This document shows, one piece after another, positions 1 to 8,336 of a stretch of DNA of 59,429 nt. Numbering within the stretch: the first letter of the stretch is position 1; each line of letters begins with the position of its first letter. The stretch is taken from assembly GCA_965371245.1 (NCBI GenBank), contig CBDUXT010000025.1:1-59429 (forward strand), read 5' to 3'. The stretch is from CBDUXT01 sp965371245 (lineage in GTDB: Bacteria > Planctomycetota > Phycisphaerae > UBA1845). The notes under the pieces are model-generated. The model did no database searches and was not told the DNA's origin. It saw only the letters and a program-made list of their open reading frames with translations. The translations under genes were made by a program, and so were the position numbers.

Positions 1-334
1 TTGTTCATCCAGAACTCAGGAAACGGCTCCAAAAAGTGCGAAACGCGAACTTAGGCAGCCACCGGCCGTACCGGATGCTTCCTCTTGAGCCTTGGCTGCG
101 ATGTCACTGCTGCTCATATCCGCCGGGACGATTGCTGTTCGTCAACGAAGCCTCGCTTGCCGGTCATAAACGCGTGGAAGGGTCGCCGCGATCAAGTCCC
201 GCATTTTCCAGTTGGAAACGCGGTTTTTCCGGTCGTCGCCGCTGTCTTCCCAAGCATCCGGTTGGCGGGTGAGCCCTTCTCCCGTGGCGGCAACTTGCGA
301 CCCGGTCGCCGATCGGACGCCGACTCAGACGCGA
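1..334. other. Left edge, no gene recognised
   Basis: Neither strand carries an open frame with a convincing start, ribosome-binding site or recognisable product. The epimerase on the minus strand ends at the right border, so any further gene of that operon would lie beyond this edge. No repeat or terminator hairpin was recognised. Confidence 0.4.
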
Positions 335-1342
335 TCAATCACACCAAGCCGCCGGTTTCATGTAGCCGTGTTCGACGAACCAGCGCAGGGCATCCTCGAT
401 GGCCGAATCCACCGAGGTCACTTCATACTCCAACTCATGGCGAGCCCGGTCGGAGCGGACGTAGTGCTCACAAAACGCCGCCTGCAAAACGCTTAGGTTT
501 GCGTCCCGGAAGAGCGCGGGGAAGAGTCGGCCGGCCAAGCTGCCGCCGGCCGCGAAAGGATACAGAACGCTGTACGGCAGGGCCACGCATGGACGCGGCC
601 CGGTGATGGCGGCGACTCGGCCCGCCAGGGCGCGAAACGAAAGGTTCTCCCCGCCCAGCAGATAGCGCCGACCGCGCCGGCCTCTTTCCATCGCCAGCAC
701 GTGACCCGCGGCCGCTTTGCGCACGTCCACGTAGTTGATCCCCCCGCGGCGCGGGGCGAAGCACACACGATGGGTGGCCGTCTGAATCAACATGCGACCC
801 GACGTCGGTTTGACGTCCCAAGGCCCGAGGAGGTAGGTCGGGTTGACGATCACGGCGTCGAGGCCTCGCTCGACGTGCTCAAGCACGACCTTCTCCGCTT
901 CGAGCTTCGTGCGATAGTAGGGGATCTTCAGCAGCACGGCTTCGTCGGGTGCCGAGTCCTCGTCAGCAGGATCGTCGAGAGTGCCGAAACCCGTTGTGGC
1001 GATGGAACTGGTGTGGACCACGCGGGTAACGCCCAACGCCTTGGCCGCGGCACACACGTTGCGCGTCCCTTCGACATTCACCGCCCGCGCGGTACCCCAT
1101 CCCCACGGGGAGATTTGAACCCAGCCGGCCAGGTGATAGACGCGGTCGCACCCGCGCAGCCCCTCGCGGACTGAATCGCCGTCGGTCACGTCTCCGCGCA
1201 CAAACTCGATCAGCTCCGACTCCAGCCCCAGGCGCGACGGCTCTCGGCGCACGAGCAGGCGAACGCGCTCGCCCCGTTCGACCAGCAGTCGTACGAGGTT
1301 CACGCCGAGGAAACCAGTACCACCGGTAATAAAGATCGGCAT
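335..1342 (-). CDS. NAD(P)-dependent epimerase/dehydratase (extended SDR)
   Basis: A 335-residue extended short-chain dehydrogenase of the epimerase/3-beta-HSD/dihydroflavonol-reductase type. The N-terminus has the nucleotide-binding GGTGFLG at residues 7-13, and the active-site YxxxK is at Y142-K146, after the TSS at 111-113. The length is normal and the ATG start sits directly before the Rossmann strand. It lies 93 bases downstream of a KAS III-like gene on the same strand and is probably co-transcribed with it. That pairing recalls OleD next to OleA in long-chain olefin synthesis, although hopanoid-type (HpnA) or other sugar and steroid epimerases have the same motifs. Family is certain; substrate is not. 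Confidence 0.88.
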   Translation of the reverse strand: MPIFITGGTGFLGVNLVRLLVERGERVRLLVRREPSRLGLESELIEFVRGDVTDGDSVREGLRGCDRVYHLAGWVQISPWGWGTARAVNVEGTRNVCAAAKALGVTRVVHTSSIATTGFGTLDDPADEDSAPDEAVLLKIPYYRTKLEAEKVVLEHVERGLDAVIVNPTYLLGPWDVKPTSGRMLIQTATHRVCFAPRRGGINYVDVRKAAAGHVLAMERGRRGRRYLLGGENLSFRALAGRVAAITGPRPCVALPYSVLYPFAAGGSLAGRLFPALFRDANLSVLQAAFCEHYVRSDRARHELEYEVTSVDSAIEDALRWFVEHGYMKPAAWCD

Positions 1343-1435
1343 CGCGTGCGGCGGTCAGATGGGATCAAAGCGTGTGTTGGATGATCCGGGCGACGCACTC
1401 CGCGTCGTCGCCTTCGACTAACGACCGGAGTCGTC

Positions 1436-2452
1436 CTACCAGATCAGCGGGATGACCCCGACACTGAAGCCCGCGGCCCCGCCCACCAGCAGCACCTTGT
1501 CGCCGCGCGCCAGCTTGCCCTCGTCGAAGGCCCGTCCCAGACACAGCGGAATGCTGGCGGCCGCGGTGTTCCCGCAGTCCGTCACCGTCAGCACCTCCCG
1601 ACCCGGCGGAACCCCGCAGCGCTCTTGCAGACCGTAGACCATCTCCTCGGTGACCTGATGCCCGCAAGCCAGATTGACGTCCGACGGCTTCCAGCCGACC
1701 GAGTCCAACACCTCGGCCACCACCTCCGGGATCAACTCGTACGCCGACTCGCGAAGGGTTCCCGCCTCGCAGCGGAAGTAGTGGTGCTCCTCGGAAAACC
1801 GGTACATGCTGCCGCCGCCCAGCACGGTGGCCAGTCGCCATCGATCGCCGTACGAACGGAAACGGGTGGCCAGGATGCCGCGCTCTTCGTCAGCCGGGAC
1901 GGCACGAAGGACCATGGCCGCTCCGGCATCGCCGAGGGTGAGGCTTCCGATACGCGACTTGAGATCATCGACGTTGCGAACGGCCCAGTCGATACCCAGC
2001 GACAGCGTCTCGCCGACACAGACGAGGGCAGTGCGCGACTTGCCCGCGCGGATGTGCGAGTCGGCCACGTCGAGCCCGTTCAGGAAGCTGTTGCAGGCGT
2101 TCTTCACGTCCACCACCTGCGCGTTCATCGTGCCCAGCTTGTACTGGACGATGTTGGCGGTGGCCGGCTCGGTGATGTCCTGGGTGCAGGCCGCGAAGAT
2201 GAGGAGGTCGATCTCGTCTTTGGCGATGCCCGCGCGCTCGATGGCCTGCTCAGCCGCCGCGACCGCGAGGTCGGAGGACTGCTCGTCGTCGCCGCGGTAG
2301 TAGCGGCTCTTGACCCCGGTGAGTCGTTCGATCAGGCCGTTGGTCAGCTTGTAGCTGGTGGTCTCGTAGATCCTGCGGTTGACCTCTTCGGTGGTGACAC
2401 GGCACCGCGGCAGATAGTGGCCAACGCTCTGGATGGCAGCTCGAAGATTCAT
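1436..2452 (-). CDS. 3-oxoacyl-ACP synthase III / OleA-like thiolase-fold enzyme
   Basis: About 338 residues, the usual length of FabH/OleA-type condensing enzymes. The catalytic cysteine is C120 in NACNSF, the histidine lies in ACGHQ and the asparagine in DCGNTAAAS, completing the Cys-His-Asn triad. It would condense an acyl-thioester with malonyl-ACP (FabH) or a second acyl-CoA (OleA). The ATG at 2452 is preferred because it starts the family's usual N-terminus; the frame stays open further upstream but that stretch (about 27 codons) looks non-coding. It is followed on the same strand by an SDR epimerase. FabH versus OleA cannot be settled here; an oleBC partner is not visible within the window. 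Confidence 0.85.
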   Translation of the reverse strand: MNLRAAIQSVGHYLPRCRVTTEEVNRRIYETTSYKLTNGLIERLTGVKSRYYRGDDEQSSDLAVAAAEQAIERAGIAKDEIDLLIFAACTQDITEPATANIVQYKLGTMNAQVVDVKNACNSFLNGLDVADSHIRAGKSRTALVCVGETLSLGIDWAVRNVDDLKSRIGSLTLGDAGAAMVLRAVPADEERGILATRFRSYGDRWRLATVLGGGSMYRFSEEHHYFRCEAGTLRESAYELIPEVVAEVLDSVGWKPSDVNLACGHQVTEEMVYGLQERCGVPPGREVLTVTDCGNTAAASIPLCLGRAFDEGKLARGDKVLLVGGAAGFSVGVIPLIW

Positions 2453-2630
2453 ATGGCTGGTTCCCAACTGATTCGGGCGAGTCCAAAGAACGCCGAACCC
2501 ACAAAACCCACGGGACTCGACTTCATCGCCCAAAGGGCGCGGATTATGGTAAACCGTGCCGATATGTCAAGGTCAGAGCCCTGCGGAGGTCGTTCGGGAG
2601 TGCGTAAAGGAATCGGCGTTGGGCCGTCTT

Positions 2631-2698
2631 CAGAGCACCGGGCGCTAGCCCGGTGACATGCCGACGCAGGGGTCCGCAGGCCGGCGCCTGCGGCTCTG
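2631..2698 (-). repeat. Structured repeat, short form copy S1
   Basis: Short version of the two-hairpin repeat. The outer arms CAGAGC (2631-2636) and GCTCTG (2693-2698) can pair. Inside are CACCGGGC/GCCCGGTG with a 4-nt loop and CCGCAGGC/GCCTGCGG with a 4-nt loop, both perfect 8-bp stems. On the reverse strand it aligns along its length with 37232-37320. It lies between the KAS III promoter side (2452) and the end of the metallo-hydrolase (2758); the rest of that 305-base gap shows no gene. Confidence 0.8.
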
Positions 2699-2757
2699 GC
2701 CCGGCATACCGGTCATAGTCGGGGTACTCGACCCGCAAGATTACTTGTGGTGCTTCA

Positions 2758-3543
2758 CTAAGCCGTGAACCGGAGCCCGTCGTGGGCCAACGCCACGCCG
2801 GCGGGCAACTCGCGGTTGGTTTCTGCGTGCGATAGTTGATGCGTGATGTGCGTGAAGTACGTCTGCCGAGCCCCGATGCGAGCGGCCATCTCCACCGCCT
2901 CTTCCAGGTTGAAATGAGCCGGGTGCGGTGTGCGGCGGAGGGCGTCCAGGACCAACACGTCCAGCCCCTCCAGCAGTGCCATCGACTCGTCGGAGATGTG
3001 GTTGCAGTCCGTGCAGTACGCGAATCGACCAAAGCGGAAGCCCAACACAGGCATGGGTCCGTGCATCAGCGGAATGGGCACGATCGTTTCGCTGCCCATC
3101 GCGAAGGGGGCGGCATCGATCACCTTTGTATCGAGATGAGGCCGGCTGTGCGGCGAGCCGTCGTCCGTGACGAACGCGTAGGAAAACATCCGCTCGATCC
3201 CGTCGAGCGTCCGCCGTGTGCCGTAGAGTGTCACGGTTTTTTTCATCAGCCAGTTGAACCGGCGCAGGTCGTCGAGGCCGGCCACGTGGTCGGCGTGATG
3301 ATGGGTGAAAAGCACGGCATCGATGCGGTCGATGCCGTGGGCGACACACTGAAGCCGAAGCTCCGGCGCGGTATCGACGAGTATCCGTTGGTCTTGGAAC
3401 CGAACGAAGATGCTGGGTCGGCTTCGTTGGTCGCGCGGATCGCTCGATCGGCACACCGCGCAGTCACAGCCGATCATGGGCACGCCGTGCGACGTGCCGC
3501 TCCCGAGGATGGTGACCTCCGTTGTGGATGGTTGGTCGGTCAT
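2758..3543 (-). CDS. PhnP-like MBL-fold metallo-hydrolase
   Basis: A 261-residue metallo-beta-lactamase fold enzyme. It has the di-metal motif THHHADH (residues 80-86), a later conserved histidine in LMHGP, and an N-terminal GCDCAVC with cysteines 26, 28 and 31. That CxCxxC resembles the structural zinc site of PhnP, the phosphoribosyl cyclic phosphate phosphodiesterase. No other C-P lyase genes are present, so the role is more likely a general cyclic phosphodiesterase or related hydrolase. The ATG at 3543 is preferred over a TTG eight codons upstream. The gene is divergent from the PPIase at 3960, with a structured repeat filling the region between. Confidence 0.82.
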   Translation of the reverse strand: MTDQPSTTEVTILGSGTSHGVPMIGCDCAVCRSSDPRDQRSRPSIFVRFQDQRILVDTAPELRLQCVAHGIDRIDAVLFTHHHADHVAGLDDLRRFNWLMKKTVTLYGTRRTLDGIERMFSYAFVTDDGSPHSRPHLDTKVIDAAPFAMGSETIVPIPLMHGPMPVLGFRFGRFAYCTDCNHISDESMALLEGLDVLVLDALRRTPHPAHFNLEEAVEMAARIGARQTYFTHITHQLSHAETNRELPAGVALAHDGLRFTA

Positions 3544-3699
3544 GGGTTCTTCGGCCGCCGCATGCAACGGAGCGGCTGGTCGGTACCGCTACGACAATTC
3601 CCCAGACGCCGCGGAGCGGGCCGGCGAACCCGGTGGCGACCACGCTGGCGGGTAGGAGCATGATACGGGTCCAGTCGGCACGCCGCCACCAAGTCGAAC

Positions 3700-3894
3700 G
3701 GGGTGTGACAATGGGTGGGTGGCCGTTTTGGCGGGCCGTGCAAAGCCATCTTGACGGCGCCACTTCGCGTCAGAGCCGTGGGCGCAAGCCCACGGACACG
3801 ATGCGAATAAGCACACGGCTTCTACGATACCAGACCGGTCACAGGGCTCGCGCCCTGTGCTCTGACAACTGCCCGCCGATTCGGTCATGCATCC
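3700..3894 (+). repeat. Structured MITE-like repeat, long form copy L1
   Basis: First long copy. Core from CAGAGC (3771) to GCTCTG (3864) encloses CCGTGGGC/GCCCACGG and CACAGGGC/GCCCTGTG, each a perfect 8-bp stem with a 4-nt loop. A conserved left flank (GTGCAAAGCCATCTTGAC) and right tail (GCCGATTCGGTCATGCA) match the other copies. The left end carries about 14 extra bases relative to copies at 30.0, 42.3 and 44.6 kb, and no clear flanking direct repeat is visible. It occupies most of the divergent gap 3544-3959 between the MBL hydrolase and the PPIase. Several frames are open through it, but these are artefacts of the repeat. Confidence 0.85.
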
Positions 3895-3959
3895 GGCGAG
3901 CAGAGTCGATGCACGCGCGGTTGACCGGGCAGGGGTGAGTCGCTACCGTTCCGGCCGAC

Positions 3960-5072
3960 ATGCCCCAGACCCAATCGACAGAAGGGACACGGACGACGCT
4001 TACGTCAACCCGACGGTTCCTTGGTCGAATCGCCATCATGTTCGTGGTGCTCATGATCGCCTGCTCCGCGCCGGCGGATCGGCCCGCTGCCGGCGTGTCT
4101 TCGGCCTGGCAAACACGAAACGAGACAGAACGCGCCCTGCCCACCACCTACCGTCCGAGGCCGGTCAGTCCCTCGCCGACCGCAAGCGCGTTGGGCGCGA
4201 AGGGAGAGATCATCGCCACGGTGAACGGGCATCCCGTGCCGCGGAGCCGGTTGGTGGATCTGTTGCTCCGTTCGCGCGGCGGAGACGTGCTGGAGCAGCT
4301 CATCGGGTTGGAGACGGCCAAGCGGTCGGCCGAGGCGCAGGGGCTCTCCATCTCGGACGCGGATGTGGATGCGGAATATGACCGGTCGCTGCGCCGTCTG
4401 ACCGACTCGCTGGCGTCGATCACTCCGGACCGCTTCGACCGCAAGTCGGCCGAGCCCGTTCTTGACACGGTGTTGTCACAGCGAAGCATGTCGCGCGAGG
4501 AGTTCAACCTCATCATCCGCCGGAACGCGTACCTTCGGAAACTGGTGGCCCCGACGCGGACGTTCAGTGACGCGGAACGCCAAACCGAGTTCGCGCGCCT
4601 GTACGGGCGCCGCGCTGAGGTGCGCCACGTTCAGCTTGCCACGCTCGCCGAGGTGGAGCGCGTCAGGACCGTGCTGATAGCTGGAAGGGACTTCGGCGAG
4701 GTGGCTTCGGCGTACAGCGCCAACGTGGCCAGCGCCGAGGCGCGGGGGCTCCTTCGCCCGTTCTCGGCCGAGGATGATTCGGTGCCGGTCGCCTTTCGCA
4801 AGGTCGCGTTTTCCCTTCAGCCTGGGGACGTGTCCGACGCCGTTCGCGTCGGGCAGTGGTACCACCTGATTCGCCTTGAGCGGTTCGTTCCCGCGGAGCA
4901 GCAGGATTTGCGGAAGGTTCGTGGGGTCCTGGAACGATCGCTGCGGGACCGTCTGGCGGAGCCGGCCATGTTCGCACTGTTTGAGAAGCTGTTCCGAGAG
5001 GCTACGATACGAATCCACGACCCGGTGCTTCGAGCGGCGTTTGAGCGGCTACATCCGGAGCGGGCACCCTGA
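3960..5072 (+). CDS. PpiC/SurA-like peptidyl-prolyl isomerase lipoprotein
   Basis: A 370-residue exported folding factor. The N-terminus has a basic stretch, a hydrophobic segment (about residues 24-35) and a lipobox-like LMIAC, suggesting a lipid-anchored periplasmic protein. A SurA-like N-terminal helical part starts with the ATVNGHPVPRSRL segment, followed by a parvulin-type PPIase domain (RHVQLATLAEVERV, FGEVASAYS, RGLLRPF, PGDVSDAV) in the last 170 residues. Such proteins assist outer-membrane protein folding. The start is uncertain: a weak ribosome site precedes 3960. Transcription runs on into the kinase 71 bases downstream. Confidence 0.82.
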   Translation: MPQTQSTEGTRTTLTSTRRFLGRIAIMFVVLMIACSAPADRPAAGVSSAWQTRNETERALPTTYRPRPVSPSPTASALGAKGEIIATVNGHPVPRSRLVDLLLRSRGGDVLEQLIGLETAKRSAEAQGLSISDADVDAEYDRSLRRLTDSLASITPDRFDRKSAEPVLDTVLSQRSMSREEFNLIIRRNAYLRKLVAPTRTFSDAERQTEFARLYGRRAEVRHVQLATLAEVERVRTVLIAGRDFGEVASAYSANVASAEARGLLRPFSAEDDSVPVAFRKVAFSLQPGDVSDAVRVGQWYHLIRLERFVPAEQQDLRKVRGVLERSLRDRLAEPAMFALFEKLFREATIRIHDPVLRAAFERLHPERAP

Positions 5073-5143
5073 TTCAGCGCGGATCGCGCTGGTCGGGTGA
5101 GGGTCCGTGGAATCACGGAAGCGGCAGACACGAGGAGAACGCG

Positions 5144-5752
5144 GTGGCAGGAAATAAGGCGTATCCATCGATCCTCATGTTCGGGTGCCCGGGCTCGGGC
5201 AAGGGAACCCAGGGGGCGGTCTTGGCGCAGTTGCCCAACCTGGTTCACCTGGCGATGGGCGACATCTTTCGAGCACTCGACAGCGCCTCGGACATCGGTC
5301 AGGAGTTCCTCTCCTACTCCACCAAGGGGCACCTCGTTCCGGATGAGCTGACGGTTCGCGTCTTTTGTCACCATGTGGAGAAGGGAATCGCCGGTGGGGA
5401 GCTCGACATTGAGAAGCAAACGCTGGTTCTGGACGGAATACCGCGAACACCCGCGCAGGTGGAGCTGCTTCGCGACGTGATTGACGTGAAACGCATCATC
5501 CACCTGATGATGGAGGATCGCGACGCCCTGATCGCTCGGCTCATGGCACGGGCCGAGAAATCCAACCGACCGGACGACGCCGACCGAGATGTGATCGAGA
5601 ACCGAATCGAGGTGTATGAACGCGAGACGCGCCCCGTACTGGACGCCTACCCGAAAAAGCTGATCGCGCGAGTCAACGCTGACCAGCCGCCGCTGGCGGT
5701 GCTGCGCGACGCGGCCGACTGCCTGGTGAATGTCGTTTCCGCAAGGATTTGA
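5144..5752 (+). CDS. Adenylate kinase-family nucleoside monophosphate kinase
   Basis: A 202-residue NMP kinase. The P-loop GCPGSGKGTQ is at residues 14-23, an AMG-D segment follows for NMP binding, and VLDGIPRTPAQ matches the adenylate kinase DG(F/I)PR signature. Later arginines (NRPDDADRD, RIEVYERET) fit the LID and phosphate-binding arginines. It lacks a Cys4 zinc LID, so it is a short-LID form. The GTG start at 5144 is chosen because a GAGGAGA ribosome site lies just upstream. It would interconvert ATP plus AMP with ADP in the cytosol, though a second, canonical adk may exist elsewhere. Confidence 0.85.
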   Translation: MAGNKAYPSILMFGCPGSGKGTQGAVLAQLPNLVHLAMGDIFRALDSASDIGQEFLSYSTKGHLVPDELTVRVFCHHVEKGIAGGELDIEKQTLVLDGIPRTPAQVELLRDVIDVKRIIHLMMEDRDALIARLMARAEKSNRPDDADRDVIENRIEVYERETRPVLDAYPKKLIARVNADQPPLAVLRDAADCLVNVVSARI

Positions 5753-5803
5753 ACGAACGCAACCATACCCGCAACCGGGTTTCGATCGGAAAGGGTGGAC
5801 AAG

Positions 5804-7150
5804 ATGAAACGGACGATAGGCGTGGTGCTACTGATGCTTGGCCTGGTCGATGGGTCGGCCGCGTCGGACGACTGGCGGCAATGGCGAGGCCCTACGCTGA
5901 ACGGCGTGAGCGACTCCACCGGTCTGCCGACCACCTGGAGCCCGACGAAGAACATCGTCTGGAAGGCGCCGCTACCGGCGTGGGGCGGCTCGACCCCCAT
6001 CGTGACCGGTGACCGGGTGTTCGTTACCTCACCCTCCTCGCATGACGGGAAGGACGGGGGGAAGGCCGAGGTTGTGCGAAGATTCCGCCGCGGCGGTCGA
6101 GAGAACCCCGGGGGCCCCGACTTGCTGTTGATGTGTTTCTCGCGCAAAGACGGCTCACTTCTTTGGCAGCGGACGCTCGACTCGAACAACAAGCTCTTCG
6201 GGAAACAGAACATGGCCTCGCCGTCGCCAATCACCGATGGTCAGCACGTGTGGGCTTTGACCGGGACGGGTGTGCTCGCCGCCTTCGACCTGGCGGGCAC
6301 GGCGCTCTGGCGGCACGCCTTGCAGGAAGAAAACGGCGCGTTCGGTTTGGGCTGGGGATATGCCTCGTCCCCGCTGTACCACCACGGGAAGGTGATCGTG
6401 CAGGTGCTTCACGGATCGACGACCCAGAATCCCTCCTACGTGGTTGCGTTCGATGGGCCGACGGGAAAGCGCGCTTGGAAGATCGAGCGCAAGACGGACG
6501 CCCAGCGCGAATGCCCGGACGCCTACACCACGCCGACGGTGTTGACCCACGGGGGCAAGTCCGAACTGGTGATCAGCGGCGCGGACTACGTGACCGGTCA
6601 CGATCCCGAGACCGGGGCGGAACTGTGGCGGGCCGGCGGACTTAACCCGGCCAAGCGAGGCAACTATCGCGTGTGCGGCACGCCCGTGGCGATCGACGGA
6701 CTGGTGTATGCCACCAGCCGCGTGCGACCGCTCCTGGCGTTTCGCGCGGGCGGGCGCGGTGACATCACAACGTCACACTTGGCGTGGAAGTATGAAGACA
6801 GAGGGGGCACGGACGTGCCGAGCATTATCTGCGACGGGAAGCGGCTGTACATGGTCAACGACAAGGGCATCGCCACCTGCCTGAACGCGAAGACCGGTGA
6901 GGTCGTCTGGGGTCCTGAACGGACGGCTTTGGGAACCTGCAGCGCGTCGCCCGTTCTGGCCGACGGCAAGCTGTACATTACCAACGAAAGCGGCGTCACG
7001 ACCGTGCTCCGGGCGGGATCGAGGTTCGAGGTTCTCGCCACGAACGACCTCGAAGACAGCTACACCATCGCTTCGATGGCGGTCGCGGGCTCGCAGATTT
7101 TCCTGCGAACATCGACGGATCTGTACTGCATCGCCGCCAAGGATGAATAG
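5804..7150 (+). CDS. PQQ-like beta-propeller repeat exported protein
   Basis: A 448-residue protein with a signal peptide (MKRTIGVVLLMLGLVDGSAA) and then DWRQWRGPTLNGVS, the opening typical of planctomycete PQQ-like propellers. Blade motifs recur along the chain: GGSTPIVTGDRVFV, PSPITDGQHVWAL, SGADYVTGHDPETG, TGEVVWGPERT, GSQIFLRTSTDLYC. No catalytic residues mark it as a quinoprotein dehydrogenase, so BamB-like scaffolding or a structural role is as likely. The ATG at 5804 follows a GGTGG ribosome site and is preferred to an in-frame GTG three codons earlier. It is the first gene of a co-directional run into prenyl synthase. Confidence 0.87.
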   Translation: MKRTIGVVLLMLGLVDGSAASDDWRQWRGPTLNGVSDSTGLPTTWSPTKNIVWKAPLPAWGGSTPIVTGDRVFVTSPSSHDGKDGGKAEVVRRFRRGGRENPGGPDLLLMCFSRKDGSLLWQRTLDSNNKLFGKQNMASPSPITDGQHVWALTGTGVLAAFDLAGTALWRHALQEENGAFGLGWGYASSPLYHHGKVIVQVLHGSTTQNPSYVVAFDGPTGKRAWKIERKTDAQRECPDAYTTPTVLTHGGKSELVISGADYVTGHDPETGAELWRAGGLNPAKRGNYRVCGTPVAIDGLVYATSRVRPLLAFRAGGRGDITTSHLAWKYEDRGGTDVPSIICDGKRLYMVNDKGIATCLNAKTGEVVWGPERTALGTCSASPVLADGKLYITNESGVTTVLRAGSRFEVLATNDLEDSYTIASMAVAGSQIFLRTSTDLYCIAAKDE

Positions 7151-7190
7151 GGGGTTAGCGCCCAATGAACGGATGAAGAGGAGTGCGTCG

Positions 7191-8102
7191 GTGACCACAG
7201 ACGGGAAGAGGGCCAGCCAAGACTCTGCTTCACCGCCGCGGTCGATTCGGGAGTTCGCGGCCGCCTTCAACGCCCGATTCGAAGCGTTTCTTGAGCCCTC
7301 CGGTGACGTGCCACCGCGGCTGGCGGACGCGGTCCGCTATTCAGCCCTTGCACCCGGCAAACGTCTCCGTCCGTATGTCCTGACACAATCGTGTCAGCTC
7401 GTCGGCGGGACCGTGGAGCAAGCGGCTTCCGCGGCGGCGGCCGTCGAGTGCATCCACGCCTTCAGCCTCATCCACGATGATCTGCCGGCCATGGACGACG
7501 ACGAGCTTCGTCGCGGTCGACCGACCTGCCACCGCCGCTTCGATGAAGCCACGGCCATTCTCGCCGGTGATACGCTGGTTGTGCTTGCGTTCGAGCTTCT
7601 GTCGCGTCAGGGCGATCGGGACGTGGCGGGTCGCCTGGTGCTGGAGCTGGCTGACGGTGCCGGTTGGTGCGGTATGATCGGGGGGCAAGCGGCCGACATC
7701 GCCGGACAATCCGAAGCGCCGAACCGCGCCCTTGCGGAGTATATCCATCAGAGAAAGACAGCTCGACTCTTCGAGACCGCCTGTCGCATGGGCGCCCTTG
7801 CGGGGCACGGCGATGAGGCCGCCATCGCGGCTCTCGGGCGCTACGGGCAGATGCTCGGGCGGGCGTTTCAGATTGTGGACGATCTGTTGGACGTGACCTC
7901 GTCGGCCACCACCCTCGGCAAAGAGACGAGAAAGGATGCAAAGGCAAGCAAACAAACCTTTCCCCGATGCGTAGGATTGGAGGACAGCCGCGCCGCGGCG
8001 CGGGACGCCGCCGCTGCCGCCGTCGCGGCCCTCTCGCCGTTTGGCCCCGAAGGGGATGATCTGCGGGCGCTGGCGCACTATGTGATTGATCGAGATTATT
8101 GA
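7191..8102 (+). CDS. ispA: Short-chain polyprenyl diphosphate synthase (FPP/GGPP synthase)
   Basis: A 303-residue class I prenyltransferase condensing IPP with allylic diphosphates. The first aspartate-rich motif, DDLPAMDDD, is at residues 96-104 with RRGRPTCH after it; the second, DDLLD, is at 230-234; GKRLRPY provides the IPP-binding lysine and arginine. The GTG at 7191 has a strong GAAGAGGAG ribosome site 7 bases upstream, so it is chosen over in-frame ATGs at 7143 and 7173. It follows the propeller gene closely and precedes dxs, so precursor supply and elongation are neighbours. FPP versus GGPP product length cannot be read with confidence. Confidence 0.9.
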   Translation: MTTDGKRASQDSASPPRSIREFAAAFNARFEAFLEPSGDVPPRLADAVRYSALAPGKRLRPYVLTQSCQLVGGTVEQAASAAAAVECIHAFSLIHDDLPAMDDDELRRGRPTCHRRFDEATAILAGDTLVVLAFELLSRQGDRDVAGRLVLELADGAGWCGMIGGQAADIAGQSEAPNRALAEYIHQRKTARLFETACRMGALAGHGDEAAIAALGRYGQMLGRAFQIVDDLLDVTSSATTLGKETRKDAKASKQTFPRCVGLEDSRAAARDAAAAAVAALSPFGPEGDDLRALAHYVIDRDY

Positions 8103-8336
8103 AAGCTGACCGGATGACACGGGGCCACGCTTTCGAGTACACTCGCGTAGCGTTACCAGGAGGGTCGGTGCGGCCTCGAACCAACCGCTGCCTCACGGTC
8201 ACGGCTCGGAAGACCGCCGTGGCAGGCGCATGCAGGCGAAACAAGTAGCGGCACCTGGCTGAGTCCGGCAGGTGCGTTTCAGAGTGTTTCGTGTTCTTCG
8301 TGACGGTGCCGGCCGTTTGATCGAACGAGGACGTCG

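Noticed and set aside
3735..3938. Open frames of 60-140 codons through the L repeats
   Set aside because: The same translated patterns recur at every repeat copy and shift with orientation, so they come from the repeat, not from genes.
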